The notes under the pieces: generated by a model
Database searches by the model: none
What the model was told of the DNA's origin: nothing
Seen by the model: only the letters and a program-made list of their open reading frames with translations
NCBI RefSeq assembly: GCF_900115045.1
Contig: NZ_FOVC01000003.1
Location: 275,168 to 339,167 of the forward strand
Reading direction: 5' to 3'
Length of the DNA: 64,000 bases
Origin: Izhakiella capsodis
GTDB taxonomy: Bacteria; Pseudomonadota; Gammaproteobacteria; Enterobacterales; Enterobacteriaceae
Program-made: the position numbers and the translations under genes
In this document: one piece after another, positions 14,835-24,140 of the stretch
Numbering within the stretch: the stretch's first letter is position 1
Layout: each line of letters begins with the position of its first letter

Positions 14835-15464
14835 ATGAATCTTGCCAGTCGGACAAAAAAGCGCAGAACAGAACTGGACATGACGCAAGCGGAAGTCGCA
14901 AAACGGGCCGGGATAAGCCAGCAATCGATAGAAGCTATCGAAAATGGAAAAACGCTCAAACCCCGCAACCTTCTTGCTCTGGCTGCTGCTCTTGAATGCG
15001 ATGCCAGATGGCTGCTACTGGGCGGAGATGTTGTCCCCGACTCCAGTTTTATCGCACGCAGAGTGCCGGTTCTGAGTTATTCGCAAGCCGCGACGCTCAT
15101 CAACGCCGGACCCATACCGGCGCCCCTGGATGGCGATTATCTGCTGACGACCTCGGCGTTATCGGAGCGTTCGTTCGCGCTCCGTATTCAGGGGGATGCA
15201 ATGGAGCCAGAATTTCGGGAAGGGGATATTGTGATCATCGACGCAAATGTGTACCCGGTTCCCGGTGAGTTCGTCGCTGCCTCCAACGGTAGCCCAGTAG
15301 CCACATTCAAAAAGTACCGACCGGTAGGGGATGGGGCTAAAGGAGAAGAAGCCTTCGAACTTGTCCCGCTTAATAGCGATTATCCCACCTACCGATCGTG
15401 GGAAAAACCGGTAACCCTGATGGGTACAATGGTGGAACAGCGTATCTTCCGAAGAAAACGCTAG
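14835..15464 (+). CDS. CI-type prophage repressor, S24 fold, lacking catalytic Ser
   Basis: 209 residues from ATG at 14835, after AAAGGAG. The N-terminal helix-turn-helix (MTQAEVAKRAGISQQSIEAI) carries the 434-type QQS reading residues (Q29, Q30, S31). The C-terminal half is a LexA/CI-type S24 domain: SFALRIQGDAMEPEFREGD, then the lysine region ATFKKY. Self-cleaving repressors have GDSM or GNSM at this place; here residue 122 is Ala (GCA codon), and the usual cleavage-site QAG reads QAA (84-86). It is probably a stable repressor that RecA cannot trigger (inference). Divergent from cro across the operators. Confidence 0.87.
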   Translation: MNLASRTKKRRTELDMTQAEVAKRAGISQQSIEAIENGKTLKPRNLLALAAALECDARWLLLGGDVVPDSSFIARRVPVLSYSQAATLINAGPIPAPLDGDYLLTTSALSERSFALRIQGDAMEPEFREGDIVIIDANVYPVPGEFVAASNGSPVATFKKYRPVGDGAKGEEAFELVPLNSDYPTYRSWEKPVTLMGTMVEQRIFRRKR

Positions 15465-15486
15465 TCTGCACCTCACCTGTCGAACT

Positions 15487-15515
15487 AAGGAGGGCTAATG
15501 CCTTCCTTTTTTTTT
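15487..15515 (+). terminator. Terminator after cI
   Basis: AAGGAGGGC pairs with GCCTTCCTT around TAAT and is followed by nine Ts. It lies about 20 bases past the cI stop. Confidence 0.85.
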
Positions 15516-15543
15516 GGCCTCAAAACAAGTAATTAAGTTAAAT

Positions 15544-15708
15544 ATGCCCATAAATACTCAAAAACCTGTTGACCCTCTAACAGTTTTACTTGTATTTTAC
15601 CATGAGTCGAACGGCGCGACTTTAAACCCTGCGTCGGAACCGTGGCGGGACAGGATGTCGGCAATACGGGGCAACGTGAACTTATCAAGCTCGGTGCGGA
15701 TTCATTAA
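15544..15708 (+). CDS. Small hypothetical ORF after cI
   Basis: 54 codons (MPINTQKPVDPLTVLLVFY, ending SSSVRIH). No strong ribosome binding site. It could be a remnant of a left-operon early gene; nothing in it is recognisable. Confidence 0.25.
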   Translation: MPINTQKPVDPLTVLLVFYHESNGATLNPASEPWRDRMSAIRGNVNLSSSVRIH

Positions 15709-16038
15709 ATTCGCCGCAGATGACAGACCAAAAAAGATATCTGCTGAATAGTGCAGGCGTTTAAAAACTCTTTATCTGCGAGATGATCAGACAACATTAT
15801 GAAAACGACAAATAAGCTGATAACAGCATAATGCAGCAGGACAAAAATAGTTAAAGCTTTTAATCTGACCGTGTTAGTAATCTTCATCCAGTTTATGTTC
15901 CTACCATAAATATAAACTCTCTTTAGAATGATTTTCATAAAGAGTTAGCTAGGTGATCGTTAATAAAATTAAATTTCTACGCGATTATACATGGGTAGGA
16001 CGATCAATCCCTAAATGTAATTAATTGAGGATAAGGAT

Positions 16039-17790
16039 ATGTCTATTATAATTACAGTAGATAAATCACAAAGTGATTTATCCGCCGGAAAAAACAGTAT
16101 TTTAAAAAATATCAATGGTGTGAATGGAATACCAGTTTCTCTCGCACCCGGCTTTCCTGACTTAGAAGATCAATTTAATCAGATGGGGATTACCGATATC
16201 CGTTTACATGATGGACTGGGAATTGGTGATCTCGATAATTACTTCTCGGAAAAAAGAATAAATAATATAAACCAGTTAATTCAGAATGTTCCAGATTATG
16301 AAAGAAGGACGGCCAAGAAATTTTTAGCTGATTTGGGAAATCATCGAGTTATTTTTCCGAATGCCGCAGCAGGTATGCGTTCGAATGATGTTGACCTTGC
16401 TTTCAAAGATGCAAATTATACAATGACCGATGCTTATATCAGGCGTATCCTGAACAATAATCCTGGTCTTAATCCCCAGAATTTAGAACGTCAATTAATG
16501 TTCAGAATTGGCCGAACGCTGGATGGTGGGTGTGAAGTCCCCCAAAATGCCGACATTTATGCCATTCTGGTCAGTACCCTCGTCGACAGATACTGCCTGA
16601 ACTATGATAAAACCGGGTTGCCAAGAAAAGTCAAATACTGGGAAATCTGGAATGAGCCTGATCTGACTTTTTTCTGGAACAGTAATAATCCACAGGTCTA
16701 CTATGACTTTTACGGCAAACTAGCAAGAATGATTAAGGCGGTCGACCCTGAGGCAAAAGTAGGTGGAGCTGGCGTAGCCTTTGGCTACAATCCTGGTGGA
16801 TATTATATAGATGGGTTATTAAAATATTGCCACGAAACAGGAACACCAATTGATTTTATTTCTTGGCATTGTTATGGAAATGGAACTGGTGATCCAAAAA
16901 ATATCATAGATGTTGCAAGATCAATTGAATCTGCTTTAAATAAATATGGTTTTCCTGATATAGAAAGCATTTGTACAGAATGGAATTCATCTCCCACAGG
17001 AACGATGAATACATATACGAAAGTACAAAGTGCGAAGAATGCAGCCTATATAGCATCGACATTCTGTTATATGCAGAAATGTAAAGTAGATAAATCATAT
17101 TATTATCGAGGTGATGGTCTTTCTTTTGGTCTTTTCAATGATAATCCAAACCCAGTGGATAAAAGATATAAGAGTTTTTGTACCTATTCATCTCAAGCCT
17201 TCAACCTTTTTTCGAAAATGAGGGAAACCCCAGTCATTCTGAAAACGAACGGAGCAGAAGATACAGGTATATCTATGCTTGCATGTAAAAGTTGGGATGA
17301 AAAAAAATTAAAGATTCTTATTTCAAATTATAAAGTTGATAAGGATTTCACCGATGGTGGAGTGCCCCCATCCGGACACGATATCTATAAGCAATATTAT
17401 ATAGATTCAAATAGAAGTCTTAAACAGCTGACAGATCAGTGGAGCCTGGATGAATGGTTTGGCGGAAAAAACCCCAATCTAATTAGACCTGATAATTTTG
17501 TAGAACAACAAGCTCAGCTCGCAAATCCACCTGTAAATGGCCATTTATCAGCCCATGAAAGAAACTATTATCACAGTGATAGTGGATTAATAACTGTTGT
17601 GGATAACATAGCAGCAAATAATGTTAACATTGCTGTAAAAAGAATTCAGGAAGGTAAAAGCCTATCCTCCTTTGACATAAAAAATACTAATTATGAAATT
17701 AACTATATTTTAAAAAATGGACAACTAATAATTAGTGATCAAAATTGCACTGAATCCACTGTGACATTGTATGAGATTGAGCTGAATTAA
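16039..17790 (+). CDS. GH39-like glycoside hydrolase, copy 1
   Basis: 583 residues. The barrel carries the GH39 signature pair: general acid/base E206 in YWEIWNEPDL and nucleophile E314 in SICTEWNSSP, 108 residues apart, near the spacing in bacterial beta-xylosidases and PslG. IDFISWHCYG and KNAAYIASTF are further GH39-like motifs. A C-terminal beta-rich part (from about 400) resembles the accessory domain of the family. No signal peptide or membrane segment is seen, so export is unclear. Substrate is unknown; a beta-xyloside or an exopolysaccharide is plausible. It starts after AAGGAT and is the first of three tandem paralogs, markedly AT-rich compared with the core chromosome. Confidence 0.8.
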   Translation: MSIIITVDKSQSDLSAGKNSILKNINGVNGIPVSLAPGFPDLEDQFNQMGITDIRLHDGLGIGDLDNYFSEKRINNINQLIQNVPDYERRTAKKFLADLGNHRVIFPNAAAGMRSNDVDLAFKDANYTMTDAYIRRILNNNPGLNPQNLERQLMFRIGRTLDGGCEVPQNADIYAILVSTLVDRYCLNYDKTGLPRKVKYWEIWNEPDLTFFWNSNNPQVYYDFYGKLARMIKAVDPEAKVGGAGVAFGYNPGGYYIDGLLKYCHETGTPIDFISWHCYGNGTGDPKNIIDVARSIESALNKYGFPDIESICTEWNSSPTGTMNTYTKVQSAKNAAYIASTFCYMQKCKVDKSYYYRGDGLSFGLFNDNPNPVDKRYKSFCTYSSQAFNLFSKMRETPVILKTNGAEDTGISMLACKSWDEKKLKILISNYKVDKDFTDGGVPPSGHDIYKQYYIDSNRSLKQLTDQWSLDEWFGGKNPNLIRPDNFVEQQAQLANPPVNGHLSAHERNYYHSDSGLITVVDNIAANNVNIAVKRIQEGKSLSSFDIKNTNYEINYILKNGQLIISDQNCTESTVTLYEIELN

Positions 17791-17837
17791 ATCTCTTAAA
17801 AGAAAATATTACTTATCATTTTGTTAAGTGAGGTATT

Positions 17838-19592
17838 ATGTCCTACTTTTCAGTAAACATAAATAAATCTGAAAGAGATTATTACGCTGGGCACGGCGGT
17901 CTGTTGAAGGAAGTAAATGGTGTTAACGGAATTCCAGTTTCTGTCGCGCCCGGATTCCCTGACTTGGAAGATCAGTTTAATCAAATGGGTATCACTTATA
18001 TCCGTTTACATGATGGACTGGGAATTGGTGATTTAGATAATTATTTTGAGATTAACAGAAAAAACAATCAGAATCAGTTTATCCCAAATGTACCAAGATC
18101 GCAAAGGAATAGGGCTAAAAAATTTGTAGCTGATATGGGAAACTGTCGGGTTATTTTTCCTTATGCGGCAGCAGGGATGCGTTCAAATAATGTTGATCTT
18201 GCTTTCAGGAATGTTAACTATGGCATGACAGATGCGTATATCAGGCGCATTCTAAATAATAATCCTTACCTCAATCCAGGAAACATTGAACGTCAATTGA
18301 TGTTCAGAATTGGTCGGACGTTGGATGGTGGATATGAGGTGCCTCAGAACGTAGACATTTATGCCACTCTCGTCAGTACCCTTGTCAACAGGTATTCACT
18401 CAACTACGCTCAAACAGGATTGCCCAGAAAAGTCAAGTACTGGGAAATCTGGAATGAACCTGATCTGACATTTTTCTGGAACAATAATAATCCACAGGTT
18501 TACTATAACTTTTACAGAAAAGTGGCAAGAATGATTAAAGCCGTGGATCCAGACGCAAAAGTGGGTGGTGCCGGTGTGGCTGCCGGATACAACCCCGGTG
18601 GCGCTTATATCGATGGCCTTCTCAGATACTGCCGGGAGACCGATACACCAATCGATTTTATTTCATGGCACTATTATGCAAATAATACTTCCGATCCCCA
18701 GAATGTTATTGATGTTGGTAACTCAGTGCAACAAGCAATGATTAGATATGGATATTCTGATATTGAAAGTATATGTACAGAGTGGAATTCTTCACCGGTC
18801 GCAACGATAAACACTTTCACTAAGGTACAGAGTGCTAAAAATGCTGCTTATATAGCATCAACATTTTGTTATATGCAGTACTGTAAAGTTGACAAAGCCT
18901 TTTACTACCGTGGGGATGGTCTTCCTTTTGGTCTTTTCAACGACAATCCAAATCCCGTTAATACAAGTTTCAAAAGTTTCTGTACTTACTCCGCACAGGC
19001 ATTCAACCTTTTCACTAGAATGTTTGAAACACCCTTTATTCTTCAACAGGATAATAATTTTGGCACTGGCATTACGACGCTTGCCTGCGAAAATAGCACC
19101 GGTACAAAAATCAATATTCTGGTTGCCAATTACAAAGTAAATAAAGATTTTTCGAATGGTGATAGCGCGCCATCAGATACCAGTCTATATCGTCAACATT
19201 ATATTGATAGTAACCGTACCCTTGACCAGCTTGATGATGATTGGAGTATTAACGAGTGGTTCGGCGGGATAAGACCAAATACTATTCAGACAGATAATGA
19301 AGTACAACAGAATAATGTTGTTTCACAAATCCCCCCAAGCGGCGTTGTAGTCGCTAAGCGTAGAAACTATCTGAGTAGCGATTCGGGAGTAGATATACGT
19401 ATTGAAAATGTCGATTTTTTTCAAGCAAAAATTACAGCCTATAGAATTAAGGAGGGGGGAGATTTATCTTCCATTTCACCTCCGACTTTTAGGAGAGAAA
19501 GAATCAAAAATGTAAACGATGGATTACTCAGATTCATAGATCCAGGTGCAACCGCCTCGACTGTTTCACTCTACAGCATTGAGTTTTTTTAA
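17838..19592 (+). CDS. GH39-like glycoside hydrolase, copy 2
   Basis: 584 residues, 47 bp after copy 1 and preceded by GAGGT. The catalytic pair is E207 (YWEIWNEPDL) and E315 (SICTEWNSSP). The N-terminal block VNGVNGIPVSVAPGFPDLED and GIGDLDNYF are shared by the paralogs and appear to be family-specific. Differences from copy 1 cluster in surface-like segments and in the C-terminal third (WSINEWFGGIRPNTIQTDNE). Both catalytic residues are intact, so divergence may alter substrate range rather than abolish activity (inference). Likely one transcript with copies 1 and 3. Confidence 0.8.
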   Translation: MSYFSVNINKSERDYYAGHGGLLKEVNGVNGIPVSVAPGFPDLEDQFNQMGITYIRLHDGLGIGDLDNYFEINRKNNQNQFIPNVPRSQRNRAKKFVADMGNCRVIFPYAAAGMRSNNVDLAFRNVNYGMTDAYIRRILNNNPYLNPGNIERQLMFRIGRTLDGGYEVPQNVDIYATLVSTLVNRYSLNYAQTGLPRKVKYWEIWNEPDLTFFWNNNNPQVYYNFYRKVARMIKAVDPDAKVGGAGVAAGYNPGGAYIDGLLRYCRETDTPIDFISWHYYANNTSDPQNVIDVGNSVQQAMIRYGYSDIESICTEWNSSPVATINTFTKVQSAKNAAYIASTFCYMQYCKVDKAFYYRGDGLPFGLFNDNPNPVNTSFKSFCTYSAQAFNLFTRMFETPFILQQDNNFGTGITTLACENSTGTKINILVANYKVNKDFSNGDSAPSDTSLYRQHYIDSNRTLDQLDDDWSINEWFGGIRPNTIQTDNEVQQNNVVSQIPPSGVVVAKRRNYLSSDSGVDIRIENVDFFQAKITAYRIKEGGDLSSISPPTFRRERIKNVNDGLLRFIDPGATASTVSLYSIEFF

Positions 19593-19634
19593 TTAAGCTA
19601 AACATATTATTTTCTTTAAATGTAAGGAGTCCTA

Positions 19635-21389
19635 ATGTCAAACCCAGTAAAAATGACGATTGATAAATCTAAACGAGATCAATCAGCGGGTAATGGCGGT
19701 CTACTAAAAGAGGTCAACGGTGTAAATGGAATACCTGTTTCTGTAGCTCCTGGCTTTCCGGATCTCGAGGACCAGTTCAATCAGATGGGTATAACACATA
19801 TTCGAATGCACGATTGTCTGGGTATCGGAGATATAGATAACTATATTCAACCAGGAAACAGAGGGAATCAGGATCAGTATATTCCAAATGTTCCAGAAGC
19901 AGAGAGGGATAAAGCAAAAAAACTTATTGCCGATATCGGTAATCATCGGGTTATTTATCCTAATGCCGCAGCCGGTATGCGATCAAACAATGTTGATCTT
20001 GCCTTCAAAGAAGCCAACTATACTATGACAGATATGTATATTAAACGCATTCTGGCTAATAACCCAGCACTCAATCCTGGAAATATACAACGTCAGGTGA
20101 TGTTCAGAATTGGCCGGACGTTGGACGGTGGATCCGAAATGCCTCAGGACGCCGACATCTATGCCACTCTGATAAGTACACTTGTCGACAGATATTCTCT
20201 GAACTATGTCAAAACAGGATTAGCAAGAAAAGTGAAGTACTGGGAGATTTGGAATGAACCCGATCTCAACATCTTCTGGAACAATAATGATCCACAGAAT
20301 TTCTATAAATTCTACAGTAAAGTGGCCAAAATGATAAAAGCTGTAGATCCTGATGCAAAAGTGGGTGGCGCCGGGGTAGCAGCTGGATACAATCCAGGCG
20401 GCGCTTATATTGATGGCCTTCTTAAATATTGTAAAGAAACAGACACGCCACTCGATTTTATTTCCTGGCATTATTATGCTCATGAGACAGGAGATCCTCA
20501 AAATATTATTGACATTGGTAATGCAGTACAAAAATCTATGATTGAATATGGTTATGGCGATAAAGAAAGTATTTGTACAGAGTGGAATTCATCACCGTTT
20601 GCAAGCGTAAATACATTTACTAAAATACAAATGGCCAAGGGCGCGGCATTTATAGCCTCAACGCTCAGTTATATGCAGTACTGTAAAGTAGACAAAGCAT
20701 ATTTCTATCGTGGAGATGCACTTTCATTTGGCCTTTTCAATGATAATCCGAACCCCGTTAATAAAAACTTCAAAAGTTTTTGTACTTACGCAGCCCAAGC
20801 ATTCAACCTCTATGCCCGAATGTTTGAAACACCTTATATTCTTCAACAGGAAAAAAACTTTGGTACAGGTATAACAATTTTAGCTTGTGAAAATGCAGCC
20901 GGTAATAAAATTAACATTTTGGTATCTAATTTCCATGTTGACAACAACTTCTCAAATCCGAACCTTAAGCCAGCAGAAACGGATGTTTATAAACAACATT
21001 ATTTAGATACTAACCGTACGCTCGATCAACTTACCGATGAGTGGAGTCTCAATGAATGGTTCGGTGGCGTGAATCCCAATAATATTAAACCAGATAACGT
21101 GATAAAAAATACAAATCTTGTGCCTAATCCCCCTGTATACGGTAAATTAGCCGCACACAGTAGAAATTACTCTGAAAGTGATAATGGTCTTTCCCTGACC
21201 ATAAAGAATATTGGTTACAATAACATATCTATCACTGCCTTCAGAATTGAAGAAGGGGGGGATTTGTCTTCTATGTCTCCACCAACAAGAACTTTGCCTG
21301 CCGTACGTATTGCAAGCAATGACCTTACACTTACAGATGATTCAATAATAACTTCAACAGTAACTCTATACACAATTTCATTAAGCTAA
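19635..21389 (+). CDS. GH39-like glycoside hydrolase, copy 3
   Basis: 584 residues, 42 bp after copy 2 and preceded by AAGGAG. Catalytic residues are E208 (YWEIWNEPD) and E316 (ICTEWNSSP). It shares TDTPLDFISWHYYAHETGDP with its neighbours and keeps the C-terminal beta-domain (FRIEEGGDLSSMSPPTRTLP). The N-terminus MSNPVKMTIDKSKRDQSAGN shows no export signal. Position as last gene of the tandem suggests serial duplication. No terminator is visible after the stop, where the DNA changes to decayed sequence. Confidence 0.8.
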   Translation: MSNPVKMTIDKSKRDQSAGNGGLLKEVNGVNGIPVSVAPGFPDLEDQFNQMGITHIRMHDCLGIGDIDNYIQPGNRGNQDQYIPNVPEAERDKAKKLIADIGNHRVIYPNAAAGMRSNNVDLAFKEANYTMTDMYIKRILANNPALNPGNIQRQVMFRIGRTLDGGSEMPQDADIYATLISTLVDRYSLNYVKTGLARKVKYWEIWNEPDLNIFWNNNDPQNFYKFYSKVAKMIKAVDPDAKVGGAGVAAGYNPGGAYIDGLLKYCKETDTPLDFISWHYYAHETGDPQNIIDIGNAVQKSMIEYGYGDKESICTEWNSSPFASVNTFTKIQMAKGAAFIASTLSYMQYCKVDKAYFYRGDALSFGLFNDNPNPVNKNFKSFCTYAAQAFNLYARMFETPYILQQEKNFGTGITILACENAAGNKINILVSNFHVDNNFSNPNLKPAETDVYKQHYLDTNRTLDQLTDEWSLNEWFGGVNPNNIKPDNVIKNTNLVPNPPVYGKLAAHSRNYSESDNGLSLTIKNIGYNNISITAFRIEEGGDLSSMSPPTRTLPAVRIASNDLTLTDDSIITSTVTLYTISLS

Positions 21390-22344
21390 AATTGCATGTG
21401 GCGGCCCCTGCTGCATTAAACTTTTGTCAGTTAATTCACCGTTTTCAGAATAGTATCTGACCGTGCCGCAGATAAAAGATAGTTAAACTTCTACCCCAAT
21501 GCACGCATGTTATTGTCCGGTCTTTTCGCGGCTATCTCACTACTCCCTTAAGCTGTATAACCTGAAGAAGTAGTGACATCACGCGATTTTTTTATTGTCC
21601 AAACTACTTTACAGCACAGGATAGGGTTTTTCGCCAGCATGAGCTTTGTTGGGTGTCGGCAGCAAATCTTCGAAACTTTTATCAAGATCAGTACCCAGTG
21701 GAGCATCCTTACCTGACTGTTGATCTGAACGGCCACACATCCATATGTCTGTTTACCCCCAGAGCCGCAAACAGTGTTTCTTTCGTCAGGCCCCCGTCGC
21801 CAAGCCTAATCAGGGGCGTCTATGCCGGTATGAATCGCTCCCAACAGGATGCTCCGGCCTCGCTCTGAGCGAACAGACCAGTAGAGGAGCGTTGAGTCTG
21901 AAGTAACGTAATAATATAAATTAATTCAGAATTCTAGATTATCGGCCTGCGAAAGATACAGACTCAATGCCGTGATTCATCTCTCACCAATGCGTCCGGG
22001 TTGCACTGGCAGGTATTGACCGGGTCTGCATGAGACTCTGAATAACGCTCAGGCATCTCCAAGCGATGGCTCATCCGCTGCGGAGAGAATTTATCCGTAA
22101 ACCGTGGCAAACCAGTGCTACTCCGTTACCGATCTGTTACCAATTTAAGGCATCAGAGCCTTCCTGAATGTCAACGTGAAATTATACTTCATCATGCCGT
22201 TTAAAATACCAATATATTTTGTATGACTAACCAGCATTTGACTCAACGCCAGGTTAAATTTTTTTCCCACGCCATCGGTATTTTAGCCGAATCCGAGTTA
22301 CCCGGTTAAAACCTGATTTCTGATACGAGAGGAGACCTCACTCG
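21390..22344. other. Decayed stretch between copy 3 and small phage ORFs
   Basis: About 950 bases without an intact gene. On the minus strand, between about 21810 and 21609, frames reading LGDGGLTKETLFAALGVNRH and then GKDAPLGTDLDKSFEDLLPT, ending at a TAA, look like two parts of one protein split by a frameshift; the family is not recognised. The rest shows no gene-like feature. Confidence 0.35.
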
Positions 22345-22488
22345 ATGCGACACTCCGGAAAAGTCATCACCATCCCAGTGGACACCGCGACAGTCAGTAA
22401 CACTGTCCGCCGCCTGCGCTGGTTGCGTAAACGCGACGAACTGAAACGAAACCCTGAAGCTCGCTTTCCGATCATCCTTTATCGCTGA
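22345..22488 (+). CDS. Small basic hypothetical protein
   Basis: 47 residues, MRHSGKVITIPVDTATVSNT onward, rich in Arg (RRLRWLRKRDELKRNPEAR). ATG follows GGAG at a suitable distance of nine bases. It resembles small phage regulators in size and charge, but I do not recognise it. Confidence 0.4.
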   Translation: MRHSGKVITIPVDTATVSNTVRRLRWLRKRDELKRNPEARFPIILYR

Positions 22489-22666
22489 GATAGCTTATGA
22501 GCGCGACAGTCCTTTTTACCCGGCTACCTAGCCACAGCTGGGGACTGAGCAAACCCATGCCAGAATAGAAAAATGCAACGGCCCTTTCTGGTGCAAAACG
22601 TCGAACGAGATAAAAACCGACGTAGCGGGAGAGACCTGCGCGTCATTAGCGACAATTGATGTTAAT

Positions 22667-22951
22667 GTGAACAATAGGATTAAACAGGGTAGGTATCAGC
22701 CACAACAGCAGCCACAACCGCCAGATATCGAATCGCTGGATATTCGCCTTATCCACACGCTGGCAAAGCTGTTCGGCGAAAGCGCTAAAAATCTTAAGAC
22801 AGAACAGGTCAAAAAAGCGCGCTCTAATGAGAATGACATTAAGCGCGATCGGTTCAGTGAAGCATCACGCCTTGCGCTGATGGATTGCAAGCTGGTAAAA
22901 ATTGCCCCGCGCGCGAACGTGAGCGCTGATTATAAAGTTGTCAACTGCTGA
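22667..22951 (+). CDS. Hypothetical phage protein or C-terminal remnant
   Basis: 94 codons from a GTG with no clear ribosome binding site. The sequence has a PQQQPQPP linker and then a charged helical part, KNLKTEQVKKARSNENDIKR and DRFSEASRLALMDCKLVKIA. The linker-plus-helix layout suggests the C-terminal piece of a longer protein whose N-terminal half is lost. Upstream frames are broken by stops. Not recognised. Confidence 0.35.
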   Translation: MNNRIKQGRYQPQQQPQPPDIESLDIRLIHTLAKLFGESAKNLKTEQVKKARSNENDIKRDRFSEASRLALMDCKLVKIAPRANVSADYKVVNC

Positions 22952-24140
22952 CTATCATCATAAAGCGGTGGAAATTCTGAACAGATCCAGCGTGCAGAGG
23001 CTGGGGTAAGTACCACAGGAAAATCTTGCAGACGTTGTGATGCTGGCATAGCAAACGCTGGCGCAGGTATCAAAAATACTGCGCAGCCATGCTTGACTTT
23101 TCCAACAAGGCAAGCCGCTTTCCGCAGAACAATTTGAGCCAGGCGAAACAACCTGTTAATCGAAGGAAGGACTACGTAACACCAGTAGACGGATGCGGTG
23201 CGATGTAACTGCCTGACCTGTCCACCCTATAACGTCGGCTGTGATACCCGCACTTATCTCGGCACTCCAGTGTATATTTTCATTGACAAAATGTTTCTGG
23301 TGCCACCTGCATTCCAAGAAAGAACGGATAACGTTAATGAGTATCTGGGCGACGTGGATGCAGGTGCATTGTTTATAGTAAAAGAGAAGTGTGACCTCAC
23401 GCTCAGCATTCCGAATAGTTCACTCCCGCAGACGCTGCGATCATTAACCACATTAGAGAATACGAATGCTCTGTAGAATCCTGAGGTTCTGGGCAGAAAG
23501 TAAAAGACATCACGGTGGAATTACCGCAATTGGCCGTTCGCGCTGCGATTGACAGCTCCGAAGCTATTCGACCGGCGCTTATCCCTTGAGAGAAAAAACC
23601 GATCGTTGCATATCGGGTTATAAGTTGGTGCAGGGTAAGTCGCTAACGGCCTCTGTCGCAGCGGAGAAGAAGCCGAAATATTGCTCAATCACTGTACGCG
23701 CCGATTTGAATTGGGGAGATTATCAACGCCCTACTGGCGCAGAAGCTGTACACATCGGGGGTTATCAGCGCCAGCTGCCGGAAGATGATTATTGCACTGA
23801 TAATTTTTCCAAAAGGCTAACAGCATGAACCCCGAAGCCTGACTCGAAACCGGTATCAACTGTCAATTCCATGAATGTCGTCGATAATGTTGAAGCCGCT
23901 AATCCTCGCTTTTAAATTCAGGGAAATTATTGATGCCTATAAACGGGATAGCGTGCCATTAGCCTTCCAGGCTTATGTTTCAACCTGAACAATTAAACTG
24001 TTCTTCGTTGTATTACCTGTATACGCGCAGTTCCACCACAGGGGCATTTTTTGCTGACGTTCAAGTTTCAACCTAAAACGAATTTTAAGATAAAAGCACC
24101 GGCATTGCCGCCGGAACGCTCAAGTAGGAAAGGGAAATAA
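22952..24140 (+). pseudogene. Run of decayed, frame-broken phage-like sequence
   Basis: About 1.2 kb with short open frames in changing phases, for example 23198-23476 (GTPVYIFIDKMFLVPPAFQE) and 23586-23828 (KPKYCSITVRADLNWGDYQR). Codon use and amino-acid composition look protein-like across stop codons, as in degraded genes. I cannot name the parents. The stretch separates GH39 copy 4 from copies 1-3, so it was either inserted among the copies or is old phage DNA around which they arrived. Confidence 0.35.

Noticed and set aside
15705..15938. Minus-strand hydrophobic frame of 77 codons after cI
   Set aside because: No Shine-Dalgarno, AT-rich DNA easily gives hydrophobic frames, and no neighbour supports it.
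16039..21389. GH39 genes as an insertion sequence or transposase array
   Set aside because: The repeated units are full enzymes with separate ribosome sites; no terminal inverted repeats or transposase genes were seen.
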